From positions 2,183,501 through 2,247,500 of the forward strand of contig NZ_CP020474.1 in assembly GCF_002080415.1 (NCBI RefSeq): a DNA stretch of 64,000 bases. Reading direction: 5' to 3'. This document shows positions 48,806-57,183 of the stretch, piece after piece. Positions within the stretch are counted from its first letter, which is position 1; each line of letters starts with the position of its first letter. A program made the position numbers and the translations under genes. The stretch is from Roseovarius mucosus. GTDB taxonomy: Bacteria; Pseudomonadota; Alphaproteobacteria; Rhodobacterales; Rhodobacteraceae. Under the pieces are notes generated by a model. It ran no database searches and was not told where the DNA came from. It saw only the letters and a list, made by a program, of their open reading frames with translations.

Positions 48806-51800
48806 CTATTCTGCCGGAATAGCCTCTGGCACCATGCCAAGCGGATGGCTCAGCTTGTTGAGCATCTCCTTGGGGCAAAGCTGGATGAAATGTGCCCGCT
48901 CTTGATCCCAGTATTGCAGGATGTCCTGCCCCCGGCGGCTGCTGGTTTCCGCGACATGCCGCTCGATCAGCCCTTTCAGCTCGGCCTCCCAATGCGGCTC
49001 TGTTACGGCACAACTGACCAGGGTTTCGCCATTGACCAGTGTCGGCGCGCGGCCCTGCGGATCATAGAGATAGGCCATGCCGCCGGTCATGCCGGCGCCA
49101 AAATTGGCCCCGATATCGCCAAGGATCACCGCAACGCCGCCGGTCATGTATTCACAGCCATTGCTGCCGCAGCCCTCGATCACCACCTTTGCACCCGAAT
49201 TGCGCACGGCAAAGCGTTCGCCAGCACGGCCCGCGGCAAAGAGATAGCCATCGGTCGCGCCATAGAGCACGGTATTGCCGATGATCGTGTTTTCGGCGGC
49301 AACCAGCGGGCTGGCCATTGGTGGGCGTACCACGATGGTTGCCCCCGACAGGCCCTTGCCCACATAGTCATTGGCGTCGCCCGAGACCTCGATCTTGAGG
49401 CCCGGCGCGGCAAAGGCCCCAAGGCTCTGCCCCGCACTTCCCGTCAGCTTGACCGTCAGGTGATCCGGCTGAAGGCTATTGAGCATTCCGAACTTGCGCA
49501 CGATATGGCTGGATACCCGCGTGCCCACGGTGCGATGCGTGTTCTGCACCGCATAATGCAGTTGCATCTTCTCACCATCGTTCAGGAACCGCTGCGCATC
49601 GCGCACGATTTCGGCGTCCAGCGTATCGGGCACTTCGTTGCGCGGCTTGAGCCGGTCATAGCGCTGATGCTGTGCCCCATCGACGGTGATCAGCATCGGG
49701 TTGAGGTCAAGATCATCGAGATGCGCCGATCCGCGGCTGACCTGCGTCAGCAAATCCGCCCGCCCGATCACCTCATCGAGGCTGCGCGCGCCGATAGAGG
49801 CCAGGATTTCCCGCACCTCCTGCGCGTAGAAGGTGATGAGGTTGACCACCTTGTCGGCATTGCCGGTGAACTTGGCGCGCAGCGCCTCATCCTGCGTGCA
49901 GACGCCCACGGGACAGGTGTTCGACTGGCACTGACGCACCATGATACAGCCCATGGCAATCAATGCGGCCGTGCCAATTCCGTATTCCTCGGCCCCCATC
50001 ATTGCCGCCATGACGATGTCGCGGCCCGTCCGCAGCCCACCATCGGTGCGCAGCGTGATCCGCTCGCGCAGATTGTTCATGCTCAGCACCTGATGCGCCT
50101 CGGTCAGGCCCATTTCCCACGGCAGGCCGGCATATTTGATGCTCGTTGCCGGGCTCGCGCCGGTGCCGCCGTTATGACCGGAAATCAGGATCACATCCGC
50201 CTTGGCCTTGGCCACACCGGCGGCAATCGTGCCGACACCCGATTGCGCCACCAGTTTGACGCAGACCTTCACGTTCGGGTTGATCTGCTTGAGGTCATAG
50301 ATGAGCTGCGCCAGATCCTCGATGCTGTAGATATCGTGATGCGGCGGCGGCGAAATCAGCGTCACACCCTCGGTCGAATGGCGCAGCCGTGCAATCAGCT
50401 TGGTCACTTTCATGCCCGGCAACTGCCCGCCCTCGCCGGGCTTGGCCCCTTGCGCGACCTTGATTTCCAACTCTTCGCAATGGTTGAGATATTCCGCCGT
50501 CACGCCAAAGCGGCCCGATGCCACCTGCTTGATCTTGGCCGACGGGTTGTCGCCATTGGCCTCTGGCGTGAAATGCGCCGGGTCTTCGCCGCCTTCGCCA
50601 CTGTCCGAGCGCGCGCCGATCCGGTTCATTGCTACGTTCAGCGTCTTGTGCGCCTCGGGGCTTAGCGCCCCAAGCGACATGCCCGGTGTCACGAACCGCT
50701 TGCGGATTGCGGTTACGCTCTCGACCTCTTCAATCGGGATCGCCTTTCCCAGTGGCTTGATCGCCATCAGGTCGCGCAGATGAATGGGCGGATTGGCCTG
50801 CATAGCCGCGCTGTAGCGCTTCCAGAGCTCATAGCTTGCCTTGTTACAGGCGGTTTGCAGGATATGCATGGTCTGCGCACCCCAAGCATGGGTTTCGCCC
50901 GATTTCCGCGCCTTGTAAAAGCCGCCGATCGGCAGAATATCCTGCCCGCCGGCATAGGCGCGGCCATGCACCTCTTCCAGCTTGGCCTGAATCCCCGACA
51001 CGCCGATGCCACTGATCCGGCTGGTCAGACCGGGGAAATACTCTGCGCACATCGCACGGCTCAGCCCGACCGCTTCAAAGTTCAAACCACCACGATAAGA
51101 GGAGATCACCGAAATCCCCATCTTCGACATGATTTTGAGCAGACCCTGATCAATCGCTGTCCGGTAGCGGGCCACTGCTTCGGTCAGGCTCCCCTCGATC
51201 AATCCGCGCGCGATCCGGTCGGCGATGCTGTCCTCGGCCAGATAGGCGTTGACCACCGTGGCACCCGCGCCAATCAGCACCGCGAAATAATGCGGGTCGA
51301 TACATTCGGCAGAGCGCACGTTGAGGCTCGAGAATGTGCGCAGCCCCTTGCGTGTCAGATGGCTATGCACCGCACTGGTCGCCAAAATCATTGGCATGCC
51401 GACGCGGGCCTCGTTCTGGTGTTGATCCGTCAGGATGAGATGCCCAGTGCCCGAGCGGATCGCATCCTCTGCCTCGGCGCGGATACGCTCCAGCCCGTCT
51501 TGCAGCGCGTTCTTGCCGGGCGCAAAGGTGCAGTCGATCTCGGTCACATCGGCGTTGAACTGTTTGATCATCTCGGCCCATTGGGCATTGCCCACGAACG
51601 GGCTTTCGAGGACCAGAATCTCGGTTTGCGCGCTCGATTCATCCAGCACGTTCTTGAGGTTGCCGAACCGCGTCTTCAGGCTCATCACCCGGTATTCGCG
51701 CAGGCTGTCAATCGGCGGGTTGGTCACCTGACTGAAATTCTGACGGAAGAAATGGCTCAGGGGGCGATACTGCTTGGAAAGAACAGCACTTGGCGTGTCG

Positions 51801-53338
51801 TCGCCCATGCTCGCCACCGCCTCTTTGCCATCCTCGGCCATGGGGGCCAAAACCTGCTCCAGCTCCTCGATGCTATAGCCCGCTGCGATCTGCCGCTTGC
51901 GCAGGTCCGAACCGGAATAAAGCGGGGCCTCTGTTGCCCCCGAAAGCGCCTCATCCAGCTCGTTGATCTTGCCGACCCATTCGCCAAAGGGCTGCGCGTC
52001 CGCCAAGCGGTTCTTGATTTCCGCATCGTGATAGAGCTTGCCTTGGGTCATATCCACGGCCAGCATCTGGCCCGGCCCAAGTGCGCCCTTTTCCTTGACC
52101 GTACGCTCGTCAATCGGGACCATCCCGGCCTCTGACCCGGCAATCACCATGCCGTCACCTGTAACCACATACCGCATCGGCCGCAGCCCGTTGCGGTCAA
52201 GCCCGGCGCATACCCAGCGGCCATCGGTCATCGCCAGCGCGGCGGGGCCATCCCACGGCTCCATCACCGAATTGCAATAGGAATACATATCGCGCCACGA
52301 CTGCGGCAGCTCTTCGGCCTGCTTGGACCAGGATTCAGGCACCAGCATCGTCTTGGCCATCGGCGCGGACCGTCCGGCGCGCACCAGCACCTCGAACACG
52401 GCATCCAGCGCGGCACTATCGCTTGACCCTTGCGGGATGATCGGCTTGATATCTTCGGCCAGATCGCCAAAGGCCCCGCTTGCCATGCGGATCTCATGGC
52501 TTTTCATCCAATTGGTATTGCCCTTGAGCGTGTTGATCTCGCCGTTATGCGCCAGCATGCGGAACGGTTGCGCCAGCCACCATTGCGGGAAGGTGTTGGT
52601 CGAATAGCGCTGATGATAAATGGCAAAGGCGCTCTTGAACCGTTCGTCCATGAGGTCCGGGTAGAACACCGCCACCTGCTCGGCCAGCATCATCCCTTTG
52701 TAGATGATGCTGCGGCAGCTCAGGCTTGCCATGTAAAATCCCATGATCCCGGCAGCCTGCACCGCCTTTTCGATCCGGCGGCGGATCACATAAAGTTCCC
52801 GCTCGAATGTTTCCTCGTCCAATCCCTTGGCATCGGAAATCAGGATCTGTTCGATCTCGGGCCGGGTTGCGTTGGCCTTTTCGCCAAGACAGGAAATATC
52901 CACCGGCACATGCCGCCAGCCATAGATCGTGTGCCCCATGCGGAGCACTTCGGTTTCTACGATGGTCCGGCACTGTTCCTGTGCGCCAAAATTGGTGCGC
53001 GGCAAGAACACCTGACCCACGGCAACCAACCGGCTCTCGTTCGGCTCGTGGCCAGTGCGGCGGATTTGATCGTAAAAGAACGACACCGGGATTTGCAGAT
53101 GAATGCCTGCGCCATCGCCGGTCTTGCCATCGGCGTCAACGGCACCCCGGTGCCAGATCGCCTTGAGCGCGTTGATCCCTGCCTCGACCACGCGGCGCGA
53201 CGGCTTGCCGTCAATCGACACGACAAGGCCCACACCACAAGAGGAGTGTTCCTCTTCTTCGGCATACATGCCATTGGCTGCCAACCACTCGCGCTTGGCT
53301 TGCTGTTCTTCGGCCCAGTTAAGATCAAATGTCGTCAT
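48806..53338 (-). CDS. gltB: Glutamate synthase (NADPH) large subunit
   Basis: A 1510-residue GOGAT alpha subunit. The N-terminal glutaminase becomes active after removal of a short propeptide, exposing Cys34 in EHSSCGVGLVVSIDGK. The FMN-binding synthase barrel follows, with the [3Fe-4S] motif QCQSNTCPVGVCTQDEA, and then the C-terminal beta-helix with IEGCGSNGCEYMTGGVAVIL. It transfers the glutamine amide to 2-oxoglutarate, forming two glutamates, using electrons from GltD. It lies downstream of gltD with a structured 109-base gap. Confidence 0.98.
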   Translation of the reverse strand: MTTFDLNWAEEQQAKREWLAANGMYAEEEEHSSCGVGLVVSIDGKPSRRVVEAGINALKAIWHRGAVDADGKTGDGAGIHLQIPVSFFYDQIRRTGHEPNESRLVAVGQVFLPRTNFGAQEQCRTIVETEVLRMGHTIYGWRHVPVDISCLGEKANATRPEIEQILISDAKGLDEETFERELYVIRRRIEKAVQAAGIMGFYMASLSCRSIIYKGMMLAEQVAVFYPDLMDERFKSAFAIYHQRYSTNTFPQWWLAQPFRMLAHNGEINTLKGNTNWMKSHEIRMASGAFGDLAEDIKPIIPQGSSDSAALDAVFEVLVRAGRSAPMAKTMLVPESWSKQAEELPQSWRDMYSYCNSVMEPWDGPAALAMTDGRWVCAGLDRNGLRPMRYVVTGDGMVIAGSEAGMVPIDERTVKEKGALGPGQMLAVDMTQGKLYHDAEIKNRLADAQPFGEWVGKINELDEALSGATEAPLYSGSDLRKRQIAAGYSIEELEQVLAPMAEDGKEAVASMGDDTPSAVLSKQYRPLSHFFRQNFSQVTNPPIDSLREYRVMSLKTRFGNLKNVLDESSAQTEILVLESPFVGNAQWAEMIKQFNADVTEIDCTFAPGKNALQDGLERIRAEAEDAIRSGTGHLILTDQHQNEARVGMPMILATSAVHSHLTRKGLRTFSSLNVRSAECIDPHYFAVLIGAGATVVNAYLAEDSIADRIARGLIEGSLTEAVARYRTAIDQGLLKIMSKMGISVISSYRGGLNFEAVGLSRAMCAEYFPGLTSRISGIGVSGIQAKLEEVHGRAYAGGQDILPIGGFYKARKSGETHAWGAQTMHILQTACNKASYELWKRYSAAMQANPPIHLRDLMAIKPLGKAIPIEEVESVTAIRKRFVTPGMSLGALSPEAHKTLNVAMNRIGARSDSGEGGEDPAHFTPEANGDNPSAKIKQVASGRFGVTAEYLNHCEELEIKVAQGAKPGEGGQLPGMKVTKLIARLRHSTEGVTLISPPPHHDIYSIEDLAQLIYDLKQINPNVKVCVKLVAQSGVGTIAAGVAKAKADVILISGHNGGTGASPATSIKYAGLPWEMGLTEAHQVLSMNNLRERITLRTDGGLRTGRDIVMAAMMGAEEYGIGTAALIAMGCIMVRQCQSNTCPVGVCTQDEALRAKFTGNADKVVNLITFYAQEVREILASIGARSLDEVIGRADLLTQVSRGSAHLDDLDLNPMLITVDGAQHQRYDRLKPRNEVPDTLDAEIVRDAQRFLNDGEKMQLHYAVQNTHRTVGTRVSSHIVRKFGMLNSLQPDHLTVKLTGSAGQSLGAFAAPGLKIEVSGDANDYVGKGLSGATIVVRPPMASPLVAAENTIIGNTVLYGATDGYLFAAGRAGERFAVRNSGAKVVIEGCGSNGCEYMTGGVAVILGDIGANFGAGMTGGMAYLYDPQGRAPTLVNGETLVSCAVTEPHWEAELKGLIERHVAETSSRRGQDILQYWDQERAHFIQLCPKEMLNKLSHPLGMVPEAIPAE

Positions 53339-53400
53339 CGGTCTTTACCCTTCCTTAATCTGGTGGGTCAGTGTGTCTGTCACGTTGTCTCGTCGCGTGG

Positions 53401-53440
53401 CTGTCGGATCATCGCCGGAATACCGGCAGTATACCGACAG
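53401..53440 (-). repeat. Nested inverted repeat in the gltD-gltB gap
   Basis: Outer arms CTGTCGG (53401-53407) and CCGACAG (53434-53440) enclose an inner hairpin GCCGG-AATA-CCGGC (53414-53427). The right part also reads as degenerate 11-base repeats of the ATACCGRCAGN type (53420-53452). It lies between the gltD stop and gltB start and may tune the ratio of the two subunits. Confidence 0.55.
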
Positions 53441-53447
53441 GTTACCG

Positions 53448-54881
53448 CTACTCCGCAGCAACGGCTTGCGCTTGGTCCAGATAGTTCAGGATTGCCGCCG
53501 CCGAGTCGCGCCCGTCGCGGATCGCCCAAACCACAAGGGATGCGCCGCGCACGATATCGCCCACGGCAAAAACCCCGTCCATCGCGGTTTGCCCAGTGGT
53601 GAACTCGGCCTTGATTGTCCCCCAACGGGTGACTTCCAATTCCTTTTGCCCCCAAAGGCTTGGCAGGTCTTCGGGCTCGAACCCGAGCGCCTTGATCACC
53701 AGATCGGCGGGCGCATCCTCGATCGCGCCCTCAATCGGCTCTGGGCTCTGCCGCCCTGTGGCATCGGGCGCACCAAGGCGCATCTTCTGCACTTTCACCG
53801 CTGTTACTGGGTCGCCAACAAAGCCAACAGGGGCGCTCAGCCATTCAAACTTAACACCTTCCTCTTCGGCATTGGCCACCTCACGCTGGCTGCCGGGCAT
53901 ATTCTCGCGGTCGCGACGGTATAGGCATGTAACCGATTTGGCCCCTTGCCGGATGGCCGTGCGCACGCAATCCATCGCGGTATCGCCGCCGCCTACCACA
54001 ACAATGCGCTTGCCCTCTGCGTTCAACTCGCCGCTTTCATACTCTGGCACGCTGTCGCCAAAGCACACACGATTGCTGGCGGTCAGATAGTTAATCGCTC
54101 GCACGATCCCGTCTGCACCGGCCCCCGGGCCGTCCAAATCGCGGCTCTTGTAAACTCCGGTGGCAATCATCAACGCATTGTGTTTGCTGCGGATTTCATC
54201 GAAACTGATGTCTGTTCCCACATCACAATTGAGCACGAATTTAACGCCACCCTGCTCCAGTTGTTCGACGCGGCGCATGACCACGTCCTTTTCCAACTTG
54301 AAACCGGGAATCCCATAGGTCAGCAACCCGCCGCCGCGATCATAGCGGTCATAGACCGTAACCTGAACCCCCGCCCGCCGCAGCACATCCGCCGCCGCAA
54401 GCCCACCGGGGCCAGCACCAATAATGCCGACAGATTCAACGCGCTCCACACTTGGCTTGATCACCTCAACCCAGCCCTCTTCCCAGGCAGTATCGGTGAT
54501 GTATTTTTCAACCGCCCCAATCGTGACCGTGCCATGCCCCGATTGCTCGATCACGCAATTGCCCTCGCACAGCCGGTCCTGCGGGCAGATGCGCCCGCAA
54601 ATCTCGGGGAAGGTGTTGGTCAACTGGCTGATTTCATAAGCCTCTTTCAGCCGACCTTCGGCTGTCAGGCGCAACCAGTCCGGAATATTGTTGTGCAGCG
54701 GACAATGGCTTTGGCAATAGGGCACGCCACACTGGCTACACCGTCCGGCCTGCTCCTTGGCTTTGGCATCGGCGAATTCGGCATAGATTTCATGGAAATC
54801 CTGCCGCCGATCATCTGCGCCACGTTTCTCGGGCATATCCCGCTCAACGCTCACAAATTTCAGCATGGGTTGCTTGGCCAC
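53448..54881 (-). CDS. gltD: Glutamate synthase (NADPH) small subunit
   Basis: A 477-residue FAD- and NADPH-binding beta subunit. Two N-terminal [4Fe-4S] cysteine clusters are seen, CSQCGVPYCQSHCP and CGRICPQDRLCEGNC. The FAD-binding VGIIGAGPGGLAAADVLRRA and NADPH-binding KRIVVVGGGDTAMDCVRTAI follow. It passes electrons from NADPH to GltB. It starts with GTG at 54881 behind an excellent GGGAGGA. It is first in the gltDB operon. Confidence 0.98.
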   Translation of the reverse strand: MAKQPMLKFVSVERDMPEKRGADDRRQDFHEIYAEFADAKAKEQAGRCSQCGVPYCQSHCPLHNNIPDWLRLTAEGRLKEAYEISQLTNTFPEICGRICPQDRLCEGNCVIEQSGHGTVTIGAVEKYITDTAWEEGWVEVIKPSVERVESVGIIGAGPGGLAAADVLRRAGVQVTVYDRYDRGGGLLTYGIPGFKLEKDVVMRRVEQLEQGGVKFVLNCDVGTDISFDEIRSKHNALMIATGVYKSRDLDGPGAGADGIVRAINYLTASNRVCFGDSVPEYESGELNAEGKRIVVVGGGDTAMDCVRTAIRQGAKSVTCLYRRDRENMPGSQREVANAEEEGVKFEWLSAPVGFVGDPVTAVKVQKMRLGAPDATGRQSPEPIEGAIEDAPADLVIKALGFEPEDLPSLWGQKELEVTRWGTIKAEFTTGQTAMDGVFAVGDIVRGASLVVWAIRDGRDSAAAILNYLDQAQAVAAE

Positions 54882-54941
54882 GGCTTTTCCTCCCGAGTCA
54901 ACTGGTTGCGAAGGTTTACAGCACTCCTCTTTGGATTAAAA

Positions 54942-54956
54942 GTCATAAACTATGAC
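54942..54956. promoter_or_regulatory. Inverted repeat in the gltD / uppP divergent promoter
   Basis: A perfect 6-bp dyad GTCATA-AAC-TATGAC lies 60 bases upstream of the gltD start, inside an AT-rich 217-base divergent region. Related AT-rich words (ATGAATTAATTATAG near 54963 and its approximate complement near 55007) are close by. It is a candidate operator for gltDB; the regulator is unknown. Confidence 0.45.
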
Positions 54957-55098
54957 CTATTATGAATTAATTATAGTTGCTGTGCGCGCGTCCCCATTGA
55001 TTTTTTCATAATTTAATTCCGATCCGGACCTACAATCAACTTTGCCTTTTTAAGACAATGCTTTATACGATTTCAAAAATCGGATCGGGACAGGCACC

Positions 55099-55902
55099 AT
55101 GGCGCTCTTTCACATTTTCCTTGTCGCCATCGTGCAGGGGATAACCGAGTTTTTGCCGATTTCCTCGTCTGGCCATCTGATCCTTTTGCCGAATCTCCTG
55201 CATATTCCCGATCAGGGACAGATCATTGATGTGGCGGTGCATGTGGGCACGCTCTTTGCGGTCATTCTCTACTTCTGGTCTGACCTGCGGGGGGCCATCT
55301 TTGGCCTGCCTCGCCTGTTCATGGGGCGTGCCGACACGCCCGGCGCTCGGCTTGCGTTGCTGTTGATTGTCTCGGCGGTTCCGGTGATGGTGGCGGGCCT
55401 GCTGCTCAAGATCACCGGGCTAAATGACGCGCTGCGCTCGATTACTGTCATCGGCTGGGCCACGCTCATCTTTGGCGTCCTGCTCTATTGGGCGGATCAA
55501 ACTGGCAAAACTGTCAGAACCAGCGAAGGTTGGACCCTGCGCGATGCCATCCTCTTGGGGATGTGGCAGGTCATTGCCCTTATTCCCGGCACCTCGCGCT
55601 CTGGTATCACCATCACGGGTGCGCGCGTCATGGGTTTTGCGCGTGAGGATGCCGCGCGCCTTTCGATGCTGATGTCTGTGCCCACGATCATCGCCAGCGG
55701 CGTCTTGCTGGGTGCAGAGGCCGCGATGACGGCGGATATGGGTCTGATCCGCGACGGGGCGATTGCCGCCGCCCTGGCCTTTGTCGCGGCCCTCTTGGCG
55801 CTCGGCCTGATGATGCGCCTGCTGCGCAGCGTCAGCTTTACGCCCTATGTGATCTATCGCATGGTGCTGGGCGTGGCCTTGTTGGCCATCGCCTATGGCT
55901 GA
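55099..55902 (+). CDS. uppP: Undecaprenyl-diphosphatase
   Basis: A 267-residue, about eight-helix membrane phosphatase (BacA family). The active-site regions GITEFLPISSSGHLILLPNL and IPGTSRSGITITGARVMGF are both present. It recycles the undecaprenyl carrier for peptidoglycan and other envelope polymers. It starts 217 bases from the divergent gltD and its stop is three bases from the convergent NDUFA9-like gene. Confidence 0.97.
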   Translation: MALFHIFLVAIVQGITEFLPISSSGHLILLPNLLHIPDQGQIIDVAVHVGTLFAVILYFWSDLRGAIFGLPRLFMGRADTPGARLALLLIVSAVPVMVAGLLLKITGLNDALRSITVIGWATLIFGVLLYWADQTGKTVRTSEGWTLRDAILLGMWQVIALIPGTSRSGITITGARVMGFAREDAARLSMLMSVPTIIASGVLLGAEAAMTADMGLIRDGAIAAALAFVAALLALGLMMRLLRSVSFTPYVIYRMVLGVALLAIAYG

Positions 55903-55905
55903 GGG

Positions 55906-56889
55906 TCAGCGCGCGCGCAGGTTCTTGGCCGATTCCTTGATCGCCGCATATTGCCCAGCCGGACGGAACCGCCAGAGATAATCCGGCAGTACCGCGCCCA
56001 CCGCAACAGGCGTGATGCCAAGCGCGTCAAAGCCCTTGGCCCCGTCTCCGACAACATTATCCCGCCGCAGGCTGCGCACCTGATCCCGGGTGATCTGCGG
56101 CGGCACAAGGCCAAGCGTGACCGTCTGAACAAGCTCCATCGCCCCAGCCATAAGCGCGGCCACTCCAAAGGGAATATTGGCGATCAGACGCCGCCGTCGG
56201 ATCACCTGCAGCATCTGCTGCATCAGACCACGAAAGCTGCTCGCCTCTGGCCCGCCAAGCTCGTAAATGCCCGGCACTGCCCGGCCCATGGCCCCCATCA
56301 CCGCGGCCTGCGCCACGTCATCTACATAGACCGGCTGGAATCGCGTGTCGGCACCGACCACAGGCAGTACCGGACCAAGCCGCGTCATCCCGGCAAAGCG
56401 GTTGAAAAACTGATCTTCGGGACCAAAGATGACCGAGGGGCGCAGGATCACGGCGTTCGGGAAATGCTGTAGGATACCCGCCTCGCCCGCTGCCTTGGAA
56501 CGAGCATAGTGGCTGTCCGAGGTGGCATCGGCCCCAATTGCCGACAAATGCACCAGATGCGCCACGCCTTCCTCTGCGGCGATCCGCGCGATCCGTGTGG
56601 CCCCCTTGTCCTGCACAGCGTCAAAGCTGTTTTTACCCTTGCGGTCAAAGGTGCCAACGCAGTTCACCACCGCATCAGCGCCCTGCATCACCGCGCGCAC
56701 AGATGCATCATCGCGGATATTGCAAAATACCGGCTCGACCTGACCGACAACGCCATAGGGTTTGACATGCATCGCCTCATTGGGGCGCCGCACCGCCACC
56801 CGTACCCGCCAACCGGCCTGCGCCATGCGCCGCGCGATATAGCGGCCCACGAACCCTGATCCGCCGTAAATGGTGACAAGCTTTGACAT
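55906..56889 (-). CDS. Complex I NDUFA9-subunit-family protein (atypical SDR)
   Basis: A 327-residue extended/atypical short-chain dehydrogenase-like protein. [18 protein letters not shown] is the nucleotide-binding motif; [38 protein letters not shown] and [18 protein letters not shown] are typical of NDUFA9 relatives. In mitochondria NDUFA9 is an NADPH-binding accessory subunit of NADH:quinone oxidoreductase; bacterial members are thought to act in assembly or stability of complex I. It stands as a single gene. Confidence 0.9.
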   Translation of the reverse strand: MSKLVTIYGGSGFVGRYIARRMAQAGWRVRVAVRRPNEAMHVKPYGVVGQVEPVFCNIRDDASVRAVMQGADAVVNCVGTFDRKGKNSFDAVQDKGATRIARIAAEEGVAHLVHLSAIGADATSDSHYARSKAAGEAGILQHFPNAVILRPSVIFGPEDQFFNRFAGMTRLGPVLPVVGADTRFQPVYVDDVAQAAVMGAMGRAVPGIYELGGPEASSFRGLMQQMLQVIRRRRLIANIPFGVAALMAGAMELVQTVTLGLVPPQITRDQVRSLRRDNVVGDGAKGFDALGITPVAVGAVLPDYLWRFRPAGQYAAIKESAKNLRAR

Positions 56890-57035
56890 TCGGGCCTCCG
56901 AGGCTATGCGCGTATCCTCACTTTCCTATCGCCCCTGCGCGATTTGGACAAGACGATAAGGCAATTGCAGCCAAGCGACAAAATCGCCGTTGACACCATC
57001 CGGGGCGAGCGATAAACGCCTGCCTCACGACACCT

Positions 57036-57121
<86 letters not shown>

Positions 57122-57183
57122 CTTTCCCATTGCGGGGTGTTTTTGTCGCTAAACCACTCAATTCCGGGCGTTAGAGCGGGCGT

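Noticed and set aside
48845..50665. A 606-codon open frame on the plus strand opposite gltB
   Set aside because: It is the antisense of a firmly identified gene, has no protein family resemblance and no ribosome site; long antisense frames are expected in GC-rich codons.
50780..53602. Further long plus-strand frames opposite gltB and its promoter side
   Set aside because: Same reason: shadows of gltB with His/Arg-rich composition.
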